Assembly (NCBI GenBank): GCA_020630895.1
Contig: JAHDII010000233.1
Coordinates: 1-5,534 of the forward strand
Direction of reading: 5' to 3'
From: Saprospiraceae bacterium
GTDB lineage: Bacteria > Bacteroidota > Bacteroidia > Chitinophagales > Saprospiraceae
DNA: 5,534 nt
The notes under the pieces were generated by a model that had not been told where the DNA came from, ran no database searches, and saw only the letters and a list, made by a program, of their open reading frames with translations. A program made the translations under genes and the position numbers. Shown piece after piece: positions 1 through 5,534 of the stretch; position 1 is the first letter of the stretch, and each line of letters starts with the position of its first letter.

Positions 1-21
1 AAAAGTATTTAAAATGAAAAA

Positions 22-62
22 CTATTTCTTAATTGTTTGATTTTCAAACAATTAAGAAATAG
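22..62. repeat. Perfect 18 bp inverted repeat (hairpin 1)
   Basis: The arm CTATTTCTTAATTGTTTG (22-39) is exactly the reverse complement of 45-62, separated by ATTTT, whose A and T can also pair. Read on the minus strand the stem is followed by a T-rich tail (reverse complement of 11-21), as in a rho-independent terminator, but no minus-strand gene is visible to the right. On the plus strand no T tract follows. It may be a terminator for a gene outside the window or one unit of a dispersed hairpin repeat. The structure is seen directly; the role is inferred. Confidence 0.85.
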
Positions 63-77
63 AAAACAAGTATTTGT

Positions 78-104
78 ATAATTAATTGAAAATCAATTAA
101 TTAT
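78..104. repeat. Perfect 11 bp inverted repeat (hairpin 2)
   Basis: ATAATTAATTG (78-88) is the reverse complement of 94-104, with loop AAAAT. The stem is nearly all A/T, so it is weak as RNA. Its central 11 bases, TTGAAAATCAA, are the exact reverse complement of the centre of hairpin 1 (TTGATTTTCAA), so the two hairpins share a core in opposite orientation. A T-rich stretch follows at 105-119. Function is unknown. Confidence 0.75.
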
Positions 105-120
105 GTGTTTCATTTCTTTA

Positions 121-157
121 CAAGACTTTTGAAGTTTGAAAAACTTCAAAAGTCTTG
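121..157. repeat. Perfect 17 bp inverted repeat (hairpin 3)
   Basis: CAAGACTTTTGAAGTTT (121-137) is the reverse complement of 141-157, with loop GAA. The stem extends by one A-T pair (120/158) and two possible G-U pairs. This is the most stable of the three hairpins and is followed by a T-rich stretch at 162-174, so it could end transcription coming from the left before the thyA promoter. It contains the in-frame ATG at 136 that could be mistaken for the thyA start. Confidence 0.85.
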
Positions 158-167
158 TGGGTTTCCT

Positions 168-175
168 TATTTTTG
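168..175 (+). promoter_or_regulatory. Bacteroidota-type -7 element for thyA
   Basis: TATTTTTG matches the Bacteroidota sigma-A -7 consensus TAnnTTTG exactly. Transcription would start near 180-184, leaving a leader of about 12-16 bases before the ATG at 196. No TTG lies at the usual 17-23 bases upstream (that position falls in the 3' arm of hairpin 3), so the -33 element is missing or poor. The match to a short AT-rich motif could be chance, but its position fits the corrected thyA start and not the start at 136. Confidence 0.5.
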
Positions 176-195
176 CATTAAATGAATATTATAAT

Positions 196-990
196 ATGAA
201 GGCATACTTAGATTTATTAGAGCATATATTAGAACATGGTGTAAAAAAAGGAGATCGTACAGGGACAGGAACACAAAGTGTTTTTGGATATCAAATGAGG
301 TTTGATTTACAAGAAGGATTTCCAATGGTTACTACAAAAAAATTGCACCTAAAATCTATTATTCATGAATTATTGTGGTTTTTAAAAGGAGATACCAATA
401 TTAAATATTTACAAGATAATGGTGTTAGAATTTGGAATGAATGGGCAGATGAAAAAGGAAATTTAGGTCCTGTTTATGGAAAACAATGGAGAAGTTGGGA
501 AGGAGCAGACGGAACAGTTGTCGATCAAATTAGTGAAGCGATTGATTTAATTCAAAATAATCCTAACTCAAGAAGAATTTTAGTTAATGCTTGGAATGTT
601 GGAGAATTGCATCAAATGGCTTTGTCTCCTTGTCATTGTTTATTTCAATTTTATGTAGCAGAAGGAAAATTGTCTTGTCAATTATATCAGCGAAGTGCAG
701 ATGTTTTTTTAGGAGTTCCTTTTAATATTGCTTCTTATGCTCTTTTAACGATGATGATAGCACAAGTTTGTGATTTAGAATATGGAGATTTTGTTCATAC
801 TTTTGGAGATGCTCATTTATATTTGAATCATTTAGAACAAACGAAATTACAATTAAGTCGAGAACCTCGTTCTCTTCCTACAATGAAAATAAGTTCAAAA
901 GTAAAATCAATTTTTGATTTTACTTTTGAAGATTTTGAATTAATAAATTATAATCCCCACCCACATATTAAAGCTAAAGTTTCTGTTTAG
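196..990 (+). CDS. thyA: Thymidylate synthase
   Basis: This cytoplasmic enzyme makes dTMP from dUMP, using 5,10-methylene-tetrahydrofolate as carbon donor and reductant and releasing dihydrofolate. The 264-residue product has the same length as E. coli ThyA and keeps its numbering. Visible residues are R21 in DRTGTGT, the phosphate-binding SRR (R126, R127), the catalytic Cys146 in SPCH, YQRS with R166, D169, N177 in PFNIASYALL, and H207/Y209 in DAHLY. The C-terminus ends in KVSV, close to the PVAI end of E. coli. I chose the ATG at 196 because MKAYLDLLEH aligns with the E. coli start. The in-frame ATG at 136 adds 20 unrelated residues and lies within hairpin 3. The dihydrofolate reductase gene that often accompanies thyA is not next to it here. 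No Shine-Dalgarno is present; the leader is A/T only. The gene appears intact. Confidence 0.98.
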   Translation: MKAYLDLLEHILEHGVKKGDRTGTGTQSVFGYQMRFDLQEGFPMVTTKKLHLKSIIHELLWFLKGDTNIKYLQDNGVRIWNEWADEKGNLGPVYGKQWRSWEGADGTVVDQISEAIDLIQNNPNSRRILVNAWNVGELHQMALSPCHCLFQFYVAEGKLSCQLYQRSADVFLGVPFNIASYALLTMMIAQVCDLEYGDFVHTFGDAHLYLNHLEQTKLQLSREPRSLPTMKISSKVKSIFDFTFEDFELINYNPHPHIKAKVSV

Positions 991-1192
991 GAAAATTTTG
1001 AAGATTGAAGAGCTTATTAAGATTTTGGAAGGTTTTATTTTTTATTTTTGTTCTTTTTATACTTGATATGCAATTATTGATAAATTTGAAGATTTAAATT
1101 ATTTAGAAAAAAAGAAATTAATATCATTAGAGAACAAGGAAGAAAAACAAGAAGCCTTATCCTAGCATTAATTAAATACCTAAAAACAAAAA
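991..1192. other. Non-coding gap after thyA, possible decayed reading frame
   Basis: No convincing gene is present. A T-rich tract (about 1033-1060) follows thyA, but I see no strong stem before it, so a terminator is not supported. One plus-strand frame is open from 1067 to 1162 and reads as a charged, helix-like peptide (it includes DKFEDLNYLEKKKLISLEN) ending at a TAG at 1163-1165. It has no start codon, and a TGA at 1064-1066 separates it from the open codons before it. It may be a remnant of a lost gene or simply chance in A-rich DNA. Confidence 0.35.
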
Positions 1193-1300
1193 CCTAACAA
1201 CCTATAAAATTTTTTAAACCCTTAAACCCTATAAAACCCTATAAAACCTTATAAACCTATAAAACCTTTTAAACCTTATAAACCTATAAAACCTTTTAAA
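1193..1300 (+). repeat. G-free tandem repeat tract of 8-10 bp CC-units
   Basis: The tract divides into about twelve degenerate units, nearly all starting with CC and ending in A: for example CCTATAAAA (1201), CCCTTAAA (1219) and CCCTATAAAA twice (1227, 1237). The last 54 bases are a perfect tandem duplication of a 27 bp block (1247-1273 and 1274-1300), itself made of three 9-mers: CCTTATAAA, CCTATAAAA, CCTTTTAAA. There is no G on the plus strand from 1166 to 1312. The tract ends 10 bases before the pgi ATG, so it forms the pgi leader or overlaps its promoter. No TAnnTTTG element is seen within it. Such arrays can change length by slippage. A regulatory effect on pgi is inference only. Confidence 0.9.
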
Positions 1301-1310
1301 CATTATCAAA

Positions 1311-2945
1311 ATGAATCCAACAAAAACGGAATCTTGGAAAAAATTAAAAGCACATTATAAAGAAATTAAAAATGTGCATATGAAAGATTTATTTAAAAAA
1401 GATAGAAATCGGTTTCATTCGTTTTCAATTAAAGATAATGATATTTTATTAGATTTTTCAAAAAATAGAATTACAAAAGAAACATTTGATTTATTAATAG
1501 AACTAGCTGAAGAATGTCAATTAAAAAAAGCAATTGGCGAAATGTTTTCTGGAGAAAAAATTAATGCAACAGAAAATAGAGCTGTTTTACATACTGCATT
1601 AAGAAATCGTTCAAAAAACCCAGTATATGTAGATAGAGAAAATATAATGCCTTTTATTTTAGAAACCTTAAATAAAATGGAAAATTTTTCAGAATTAGTT
1701 ATTTCTGGGAAATGGAAAGGATATTCGAATAAAAGAATAACGGATGTTGTTAATATTGGAATTGGAGGTTCTGATTTAGGACCAGTAATGGTAACAGAGG
1801 CATTAAAAAAATATAAAACACATTTGAATATTCATTTTGTTTCTAATATTGATGGAACACATTTAGCTGAAACTTTAAAAAAATTAGATCCAGAAACTAC
1901 TTTATTTATTATTGCATCAAAAACATTTACCACTCAGGAAACAATGACCAATGCTTTTTCTGCAAGAGATTGGTTTTTATCTCAAGCAAAAGAAAAATAT
2001 TTTATTGAAAAGCATTTTGTTGCTGCTTCAACAAATACCGAAAAAGTAAAAGAATTTGGAATTGATGTAGGAAATATGTTCCCCTTTAAAGACTGGGTAG
2101 GAGGACGTTATTCTTTAACTTCTGCGATTGGATTATCTATTTGCTTGGCCATTGGTTTTAAAAGATTTGAAGAATTGTTAGATGGTTTTTATGAAATGGA
2201 TCAACATTTTTTAAAAACAGAATTAAAAAATAATATGCCTGTTATTTTAGCGTTGCTAGGAATTTGGTATAATAATTTTTTTGAAACAGAAACTGAAGCT
2301 ATTTTGCCCTACGACCAATATTTACATCGATTTGCTGCATATTTTCAACAAGGAAATATGGAGAGTAACGGTAAATGTAGGGACAAAAAAGGTAAAGCAG
2401 TAAATTATCAAACAGGACCTATTGTTTGGGGAGAACCAGGTACTAACGGACAACATGCTTTTTATCAACTCATTCATCAAGGAACAAAATTAATTCCTTG
2501 TGATTTTATTGCTCCTGCACAATCCCATAATCCGATAGGAGATCATCATGATAAATTAATAGCTAATTTTATTGCTCAAACAGAAGCTTTAATGAATGGG
2601 AAAACTGAAACACAGGCAGAACAAGAATTAATAGAAGCAGGATTAAATAAAAGACAAATTAAAAAATTATTACCCTATAAAATTTTTAATGGTAATAGAC
2701 CGAGTAATTCTATTTTAGTTAAAAAAATAACACCTAAAACTTTAGGACAATTAATTGCCTTATACGAACATAAAATTTTTACTCAAGGCGTAATTTGGAA
2801 TATTTATTCTTTTGATCAATGGGGAGTAGAATTAGGAAAACAATTAGCAAAAAAAATATTGCCACAATTAAAAGATAATGAAAATATAAAATTTCATGAT
2901 GCTTCGACTACAGGATTAATTCGACAGTTTAAAGAATGGAAATAA
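1311..2945 (+). CDS. pgi: Glucose-6-phosphate isomerase
   Basis: This cytoplasmic enzyme interconverts glucose-6-phosphate and fructose-6-phosphate in glycolysis and gluconeogenesis. The 544-residue product is close in length to E. coli Pgi (549) and aligns with it from end to end. Visible motifs are ENRAVLHTALR (88-98), the IGGSD loop (151-155), the phosphate-binding SKTFTT (203-208), signature DWVGGRYSLTSAIGLS (261-276), ESNGK with catalytic Glu351, NGQHAF with His382, and the second signature SFDQWGVELGK with Lys510. The start at 1311 fits because MNPTKTESW matches the E. coli N-terminus after its first few residues. No Shine-Dalgarno is present. The leader is the G-free repeat tract, and no clear promoter is seen. 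A second in-frame TAA follows the stop directly. The gene is intact with no missing catalytic residue. Confidence 0.98.
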   Translation: MNPTKTESWKKLKAHYKEIKNVHMKDLFKKDRNRFHSFSIKDNDILLDFSKNRITKETFDLLIELAEECQLKKAIGEMFSGEKINATENRAVLHTALRNRSKNPVYVDRENIMPFILETLNKMENFSELVISGKWKGYSNKRITDVVNIGIGGSDLGPVMVTEALKKYKTHLNIHFVSNIDGTHLAETLKKLDPETTLFIIASKTFTTQETMTNAFSARDWFLSQAKEKYFIEKHFVAASTNTEKVKEFGIDVGNMFPFKDWVGGRYSLTSAIGLSICLAIGFKRFEELLDGFYEMDQHFLKTELKNNMPVILALLGIWYNNFFETETEAILPYDQYLHRFAAYFQQGNMESNGKCRDKKGKAVNYQTGPIVWGEPGTNGQHAFYQLIHQGTKLIPCDFIAPAQSHNPIGDHHDKLIANFIAQTEALMNGKTETQAEQELIEAGLNKRQIKKLLPYKIFNGNRPSNSILVKKITPKTLGQLIALYEHKIFTQGVIWNIYSFDQWGVELGKQLAKKILPQLKDNENIKFHDASTTGLIRQFKEWK

Positions 2946-2984
2946 TAAAATCTAATTTTTAAAGAGTATTAAAAATAAAATATT

Positions 2985-4427
2985 ATGATTAAAAAAATAA
3001 CTTATAGTTTATCTATTTTATTGGTATTGGTGCTCTTTGTTTTTATTATTTACAAATGTGCCACAGCAAAACAAATAAAAAAAAATCAAGAAGAAATTAT
3101 TGGCAATTCTAAAAAACATTATGAAGAATTTTGTTCTTCTTGTCATGGCAAAAATGTAAAAGAATTTATTGATAGAGAAAAATGGGTGTATGGTAGTGAT
3201 AAAAAATCTATGTTTAATGTCATTAAAAATGGAATAGAAAAAGATGGAATGCCTGCTTATAAAGAAGTCTTGCAAGATAAAGAAATAGAACATTTAGTAG
3301 AATATATTTTATCGGCAATTGAAGATAAAAAATCAGAAGAATTTTCTTCAGGAGAAAATACAGATGTTGTTTTTGTTTCTGAAGGAATGAAATTAAAATT
3401 AGAATTAATTACAGATAAAATTAATTCTCCTTGGGGAATTACTCAATCTAATGAGGGAATTTTATTTATTACAGATAAATCAGGCGAATTATATGCAATT
3501 GATAAAAATAAAAATATTAAAAAAATTGAAGGACTTCCTTCTGTAAGATTTAGAGGACAAGGAGGATTAATGGATGTAATTTTGCATCCTAATTTTGATG
3601 ATAATCAAAGAATATATCTAAGTTATTCTAAATTTCATCCAAGCGATAGTGATTTAAATACAACAGCTATTTTTTCTGGAAAATTAGTAAATAATAAAAT
3701 AGAAAATGGAAAAGATATTTTTATCGCAAAACCTTATGTTGCTACATCTCATCATTATGGTAGTAGAATGATTTTTGATAATGAAGGATATTTATTTATA
3801 GCTATAGGAGAAAGAGGAAAAAGAGATGATTATCCTCAAAAATTAGATAATCATTTAGGAAAGGTATTGCGATTAAATGACGATGGAACGCCAGTTGCAA
3901 CTAATCCTTTTTATAATGATGCTAATGCTAAAAAAGAAATTTTTTCTTATGGACATAGAAATCCTCAAGGCTTATGTTACGACAAAAGAAATAATAAAAT
4001 TTATAATAACGAACATGGTCCAAGAGGAGGTGATGAAATTAACTTAGTAGAAGCAGGAAATAATTATGGTTGGCCTGTAATTACTTATGGAATTAATTAT
4101 ATTGGAACAAAAATTACTGATGAAACTCATAAAGAAGGAATGGAACAACCTTTACATTATTGGGTGCCATCTATTGCTGTTTGTGGAATGGATTTTATTT
4201 CCTCCGATAAATATCCAAAATGGAAAGGAGATATTTTATCAGGCTCATTAAAATTTAATTATTTAAATAGAAATGATTTAGACGATAATGGAAATTTTCT
4301 TAAAGAAGAAAAATTATTTCCTACAATTGGAAGAATGAGAAGTGTGAGCCAATGTGCAGATGGATTTATTTATTTTGGAGTAGAAGATCCAGGCAAAGTG
4401 TATAAAATTGTTCCTGTTAATGAATAA
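2985..4427 (+). CDS. Exported cytochrome c / PQQ-type sugar dehydrogenase fusion
   Basis: The 480-residue protein probably oxidises a sugar or other alcohol/aldehyde in the periplasm and passes electrons through its own haem. Residues 6-23 are strongly hydrophobic after a lysine-rich start. A possible signal peptidase site follows ATA (26-28), although the segment could remain as an anchor. Cys25 is preceded by Lys, so a lipobox is unlikely. Residues 40-112 form a small class I cytochrome c: CSSCH (50-54) binds haem and Met89 in DGMPAY is the likely sixth ligand. Residues about 138-477 match the glucose/sorbosone dehydrogenase beta-propeller: GQGGLMDV (191-198), HYGSR with likely catalytic His257, IGERG (274-278), NHLGKVLRL (289-297), GHRNPQGL (323-330), EHGPRGGDE (343-351), NNYGWP (359-364) and R450/R452 near the end. 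It starts 39 bases after pgi, with no clear promoter between, so co-transcription is possible. Substrate and PQQ use are not provable from sequence. Confidence 0.93.
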   Translation: MIKKITYSLSILLVLVLFVFIIYKCATAKQIKKNQEEIIGNSKKHYEEFCSSCHGKNVKEFIDREKWVYGSDKKSMFNVIKNGIEKDGMPAYKEVLQDKEIEHLVEYILSAIEDKKSEEFSSGENTDVVFVSEGMKLKLELITDKINSPWGITQSNEGILFITDKSGELYAIDKNKNIKKIEGLPSVRFRGQGGLMDVILHPNFDDNQRIYLSYSKFHPSDSDLNTTAIFSGKLVNNKIENGKDIFIAKPYVATSHHYGSRMIFDNEGYLFIAIGERGKRDDYPQKLDNHLGKVLRLNDDGTPVATNPFYNDANAKKEIFSYGHRNPQGLCYDKRNNKIYNNEHGPRGGDEINLVEAGNNYGWPVITYGINYIGTKITDETHKEGMEQPLHYWVPSIAVCGMDFISSDKYPKWKGDILSGSLKFNYLNRNDLDDNGNFLKEEKLFPTIGRMRSVSQCADGFIYFGVEDPGKVYKIVPVNE

Positions 4428-4509
4428 AAAAAGTTTGGGTTTTTAAGCATACCTAAATAGTTTATATTGATACTTCAAGATGACACACGGCCAGATCTTA
4501 TCTTACATT

Positions 4510-4535
4510 GATCTAACGATCTAACTACATGTTAG
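4510..4535. repeat. Tandem GATCTAAC pair and small CTAAC/GTTAG hairpin
   Basis: GATCTAAC occurs twice head to tail (4510-4517, 4518-4525). The CTAAC of the second copy can pair with GTTAG at 4531-4535 across the loop TACAT. It could be a small protein-binding site, a trace of an insertion event, or chance. The repeat itself is certain; its meaning is not known. Confidence 0.5.
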
Positions 4536-4589
4536 TCACTTTTATTTCGTATTTACCTTATATATAATCGATTTATGGCTTGTTGATGT

Positions 4590-4627
4590 TTTTTGTGTAG
4601 TCACAAAAAGGTGTTTTTTGTTTTTTT
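4590..4627 (+). terminator. Possible rho-independent terminator, T-tailed hairpin
   Basis: TTTTTGTG (4590-4597) pairs with CACAAAAA (4602-4609) across the loop TAGT. ACAAAAA (4603-4609) can instead pair with TTTTTGT (4615-4621) across GGTGT, followed directly by six more T (4622-4627). The second form looks like a terminator, though its stem is almost all A/T. It lies about 160 bases after the dehydrogenase stop, so it would give a long 3' leader-like tail, or it could act in the leader of the gene at 4694 if transcription starts upstream. Confidence 0.35.
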
Positions 4628-4693
4628 AACAAGGTTCTTGGTATAGTTTTCGGCTTTTGGAATACATATAACTTTATTTCCTACACATTAAAA

Positions 4694-5534
4694 ATGTATA
4701 ATATGTATTCGCTAACACTAAAAACTAAATTTCTCTTCCTTATTGGAATATTTTGTATGGCATATTTAATTTTTTCTCAAAGTTTTTTAATCATAAATTT
4801 AGAGAAAGAGAAAACTTTAAATTTTTATATAGATAACGATGTTGAAGAAAAATCTTTACTAGAAAAAGAAATATATAGTTCTAATAAGAAAAGAACATTC
4901 CATTTATTTACACATGGTCGTTCTGGAGAACTTCTGATAAATGAAACTTGGTATAATGCTCCTCAAATAGTCAAATGGCTACAAGAAAGTGAAGTATCGC
5001 CAAACTATAAACAGCTTAATATATATGGTTGCAATTTTGCTCAAGGCAAAAAAGGACGAAAAGCTGTAGAATACATTCAAACCGCATTAGATATTTCTGT
5101 TGCAGCTTCTGATGATATTACAGGAGTGGACGGCGATTGGGATTTAGAAATGAACAGCCCAATGTATGCATTAAAAATAATGAATTACAATCATAATTTG
5201 CAATGCACAGGTAATGCTGAAGTAGAGAATACAATATCTACTCCTTTTACAGATAATAGTTGTGGAGGTTCAGAATCAACAATGACTTTCAATGTTACAG
5301 ATGATATGACCATCACAGATTTAAATGTAGGTTTAAATATCACAGTAGGTCCAAGACGTCATCAAGTAGTAGTTAATTTACAGTCACCACAAGGAACAAC
5401 GGTTTCTATAGTTACAGGTCTAGTAACAGAGATTGCTAATAATTATGATATGTTATTAGATAGTGACGGTTCAGGAGCGATACAAGATGGTAATGATGAT
5501 GATATTGCTTCTCCTTATTATGATCGTATTGTGA
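4694..5534 (+). CDS. DUF4347 and P-domain protein, N-terminal part, runs off window
   Basis: The frame is open from the ATG at 4694 to the window end (280 codons plus one base), so the 3' end is missing. An ATG three codons later (4703) is an equally good start. Residues 12-35 are a hydrophobic signal or anchor segment. Residues about 67-170 match DUF4347, a domain found near the N-terminus of large bacterial surface proteins: LFTHG (71-75), YGCNFAQG (111-118), VAASDDITG (136-144) and GDWDLE (147-152). Residues about 180-280 resemble a P-domain (proprotein convertase C-terminal type): TPFTDNSCGG, ITDLNVGLNITV and VVVNLQSPQGTTVSIVTG. The likely product is a large secreted or cell-surface protein, perhaps with a type IX sorting tail that would lie outside the window. 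The partial sequence contains no frameshift. The exact function is unknown. Confidence 0.85.
   Translation, partial: MYNMYSLTLKTKFLFLIGIFCMAYLIFSQSFLIINLEKEKTLNFYIDNDVEEKSLLEKEIYSSNKKRTFHLFTHGRSGELLINETWYNAPQIVKWLQESEVSPNYKQLNIYGCNFAQGKKGRKAVEYIQTALDISVAASDDITGVDGDWDLEMNSPMYALKIMNYNHNLQCTGNAEVENTISTPFTDNSCGGSESTMTFNVTDDMTITDLNVGLNITVGPRRHQVVVNLQSPQGTTVSIVTGLVTEIANNYDMLLDSDGSGAIQDGNDDDIASPYYDRIV

Larger units (their letters stand above)
4428..4693. other. Intergenic region with raised GC and small repeats
   Basis: No gene is supported here. The stretch around 4471-4535 is richer in G/C (about 37% by hand count) than its surroundings. A 19-codon minus-strand frame (4502 down to 4446, ending at a stop at 4443-4445) reads DKIWPCVILKYQYKLFRYA but has no start and is closed upstream; it might be a fragment of an old insertion or chance. 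For the gene at 4694 the best promoter candidate is TAGTTTTC (4644-4651), one mismatch from TAnnTTTG, with a TTG at 4618-4620, 23 bases upstream. That is weak. Confidence 0.4.

Noticed and set aside
136..195. 20-residue N-terminal extension of ThyA
   Set aside because: It lies in hairpin 3 and the promoter region, does not match the family, and the start at 196 gives the exact family length.
1058..1065. TATACTTG as a pgi promoter -7 element
   Set aside because: It has one mismatch to TAnnTTTG, no TTG at the proper distance, and lies about 245 bases before the pgi start.
1193..1300. CRISPR array or telomere
   Set aside because: Units are 8-10 bp with no spacers, so it is not a CRISPR. The resemblance to telomeric C-strand repeats is superficial, as unit sequence varies and the tract sits between two chromosomal genes.
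1247..1330. Open frame through the repeats reading as Pro-x-Lys triplets (PYK, PIK, PFK)
   Set aside because: It has no start codon, is closed upstream by a TAA at 1232-1234, and is out of frame with pgi. The periodicity comes from the 9 bp unit.
3045..3070. Lipoprotein signal at Cys25 of the dehydrogenase
   Set aside because: The residues before Cys are IYK; Lys at position -1 does not fit a lipobox, whereas ATA followed by Lys fits ordinary signal peptidase cleavage.
3018..3293. 91-residue minus-strand reading frame
   Set aside because: It is antisense to the cytochrome domain of the dehydrogenase gene, consists mostly of Phe/Ile from reversed Lys/Asn/Glu codons, and shows no family motif.
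4480..4524. Short plus-strand frame MTHGQILSYIDLTI
   Set aside because: It is fourteen codons long, has no promoter or conserved feature, and is likely to arise by chance.

Overview
The window looks like a piece of a chromosome from a low-GC member of the Bacteroidota, probably a flavobacterium or a close relative. The DNA is very A/T-rich. No start codon is preceded by a Shine-Dalgarno sequence; all have A/T-rich leaders instead. A perfect Bacteroidota-type -7 promoter element (TAnnTTTG) sits before the first gene, and the last gene begins a large surface-type protein of a kind common in this phylum. Genus cannot be fixed from the sequence. All four genes are on the plus strand.

Layout: positions 1-160 contain no gene and carry three successive near-perfect hairpins. 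thyA (thymidylate synthase) follows at 196-990; its start should be 196 and not the longer in-frame ATG at 136, which lies inside the third hairpin. A 320-base gap follows. Its second half is a plus-strand stretch of 147 bases with no G at all, built from degenerate 8-10 bp units starting with CC and ending in a perfect 27 bp tandem duplication that stops 10 bases before pgi (glucose-6-phosphate isomerase, 1311-2945). After 39 bases comes a gene (2985-4427) for an exported fusion of a c-type cytochrome with a PQQ-type glucose/sorbosone dehydrogenase. A 266-base gap of slightly higher GC holds a tandem 8-mer and a T-tailed hairpin. The last gene (4694 to beyond the window) is the N-terminal part of a protein with a signal/anchor segment, a DUF4347 domain and a P-domain (proprotein convertase-like), probably a large secreted or surface protein.

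The genes do not form one obvious pathway. thyA supplies dTMP for DNA synthesis, and pgi is central sugar metabolism. The cytochrome-dehydrogenase would oxidise a sugar or similar substrate in the periplasm and pass electrons to the respiratory chain; its close spacing to pgi allows co-transcription but does not prove a link. The parts most worth a second look are the non-coding ones (hairpin cluster, G-free repeat leader) and the cut-off DUF4347/P-domain protein. I see no clear evidence for a wholly new system in the window.
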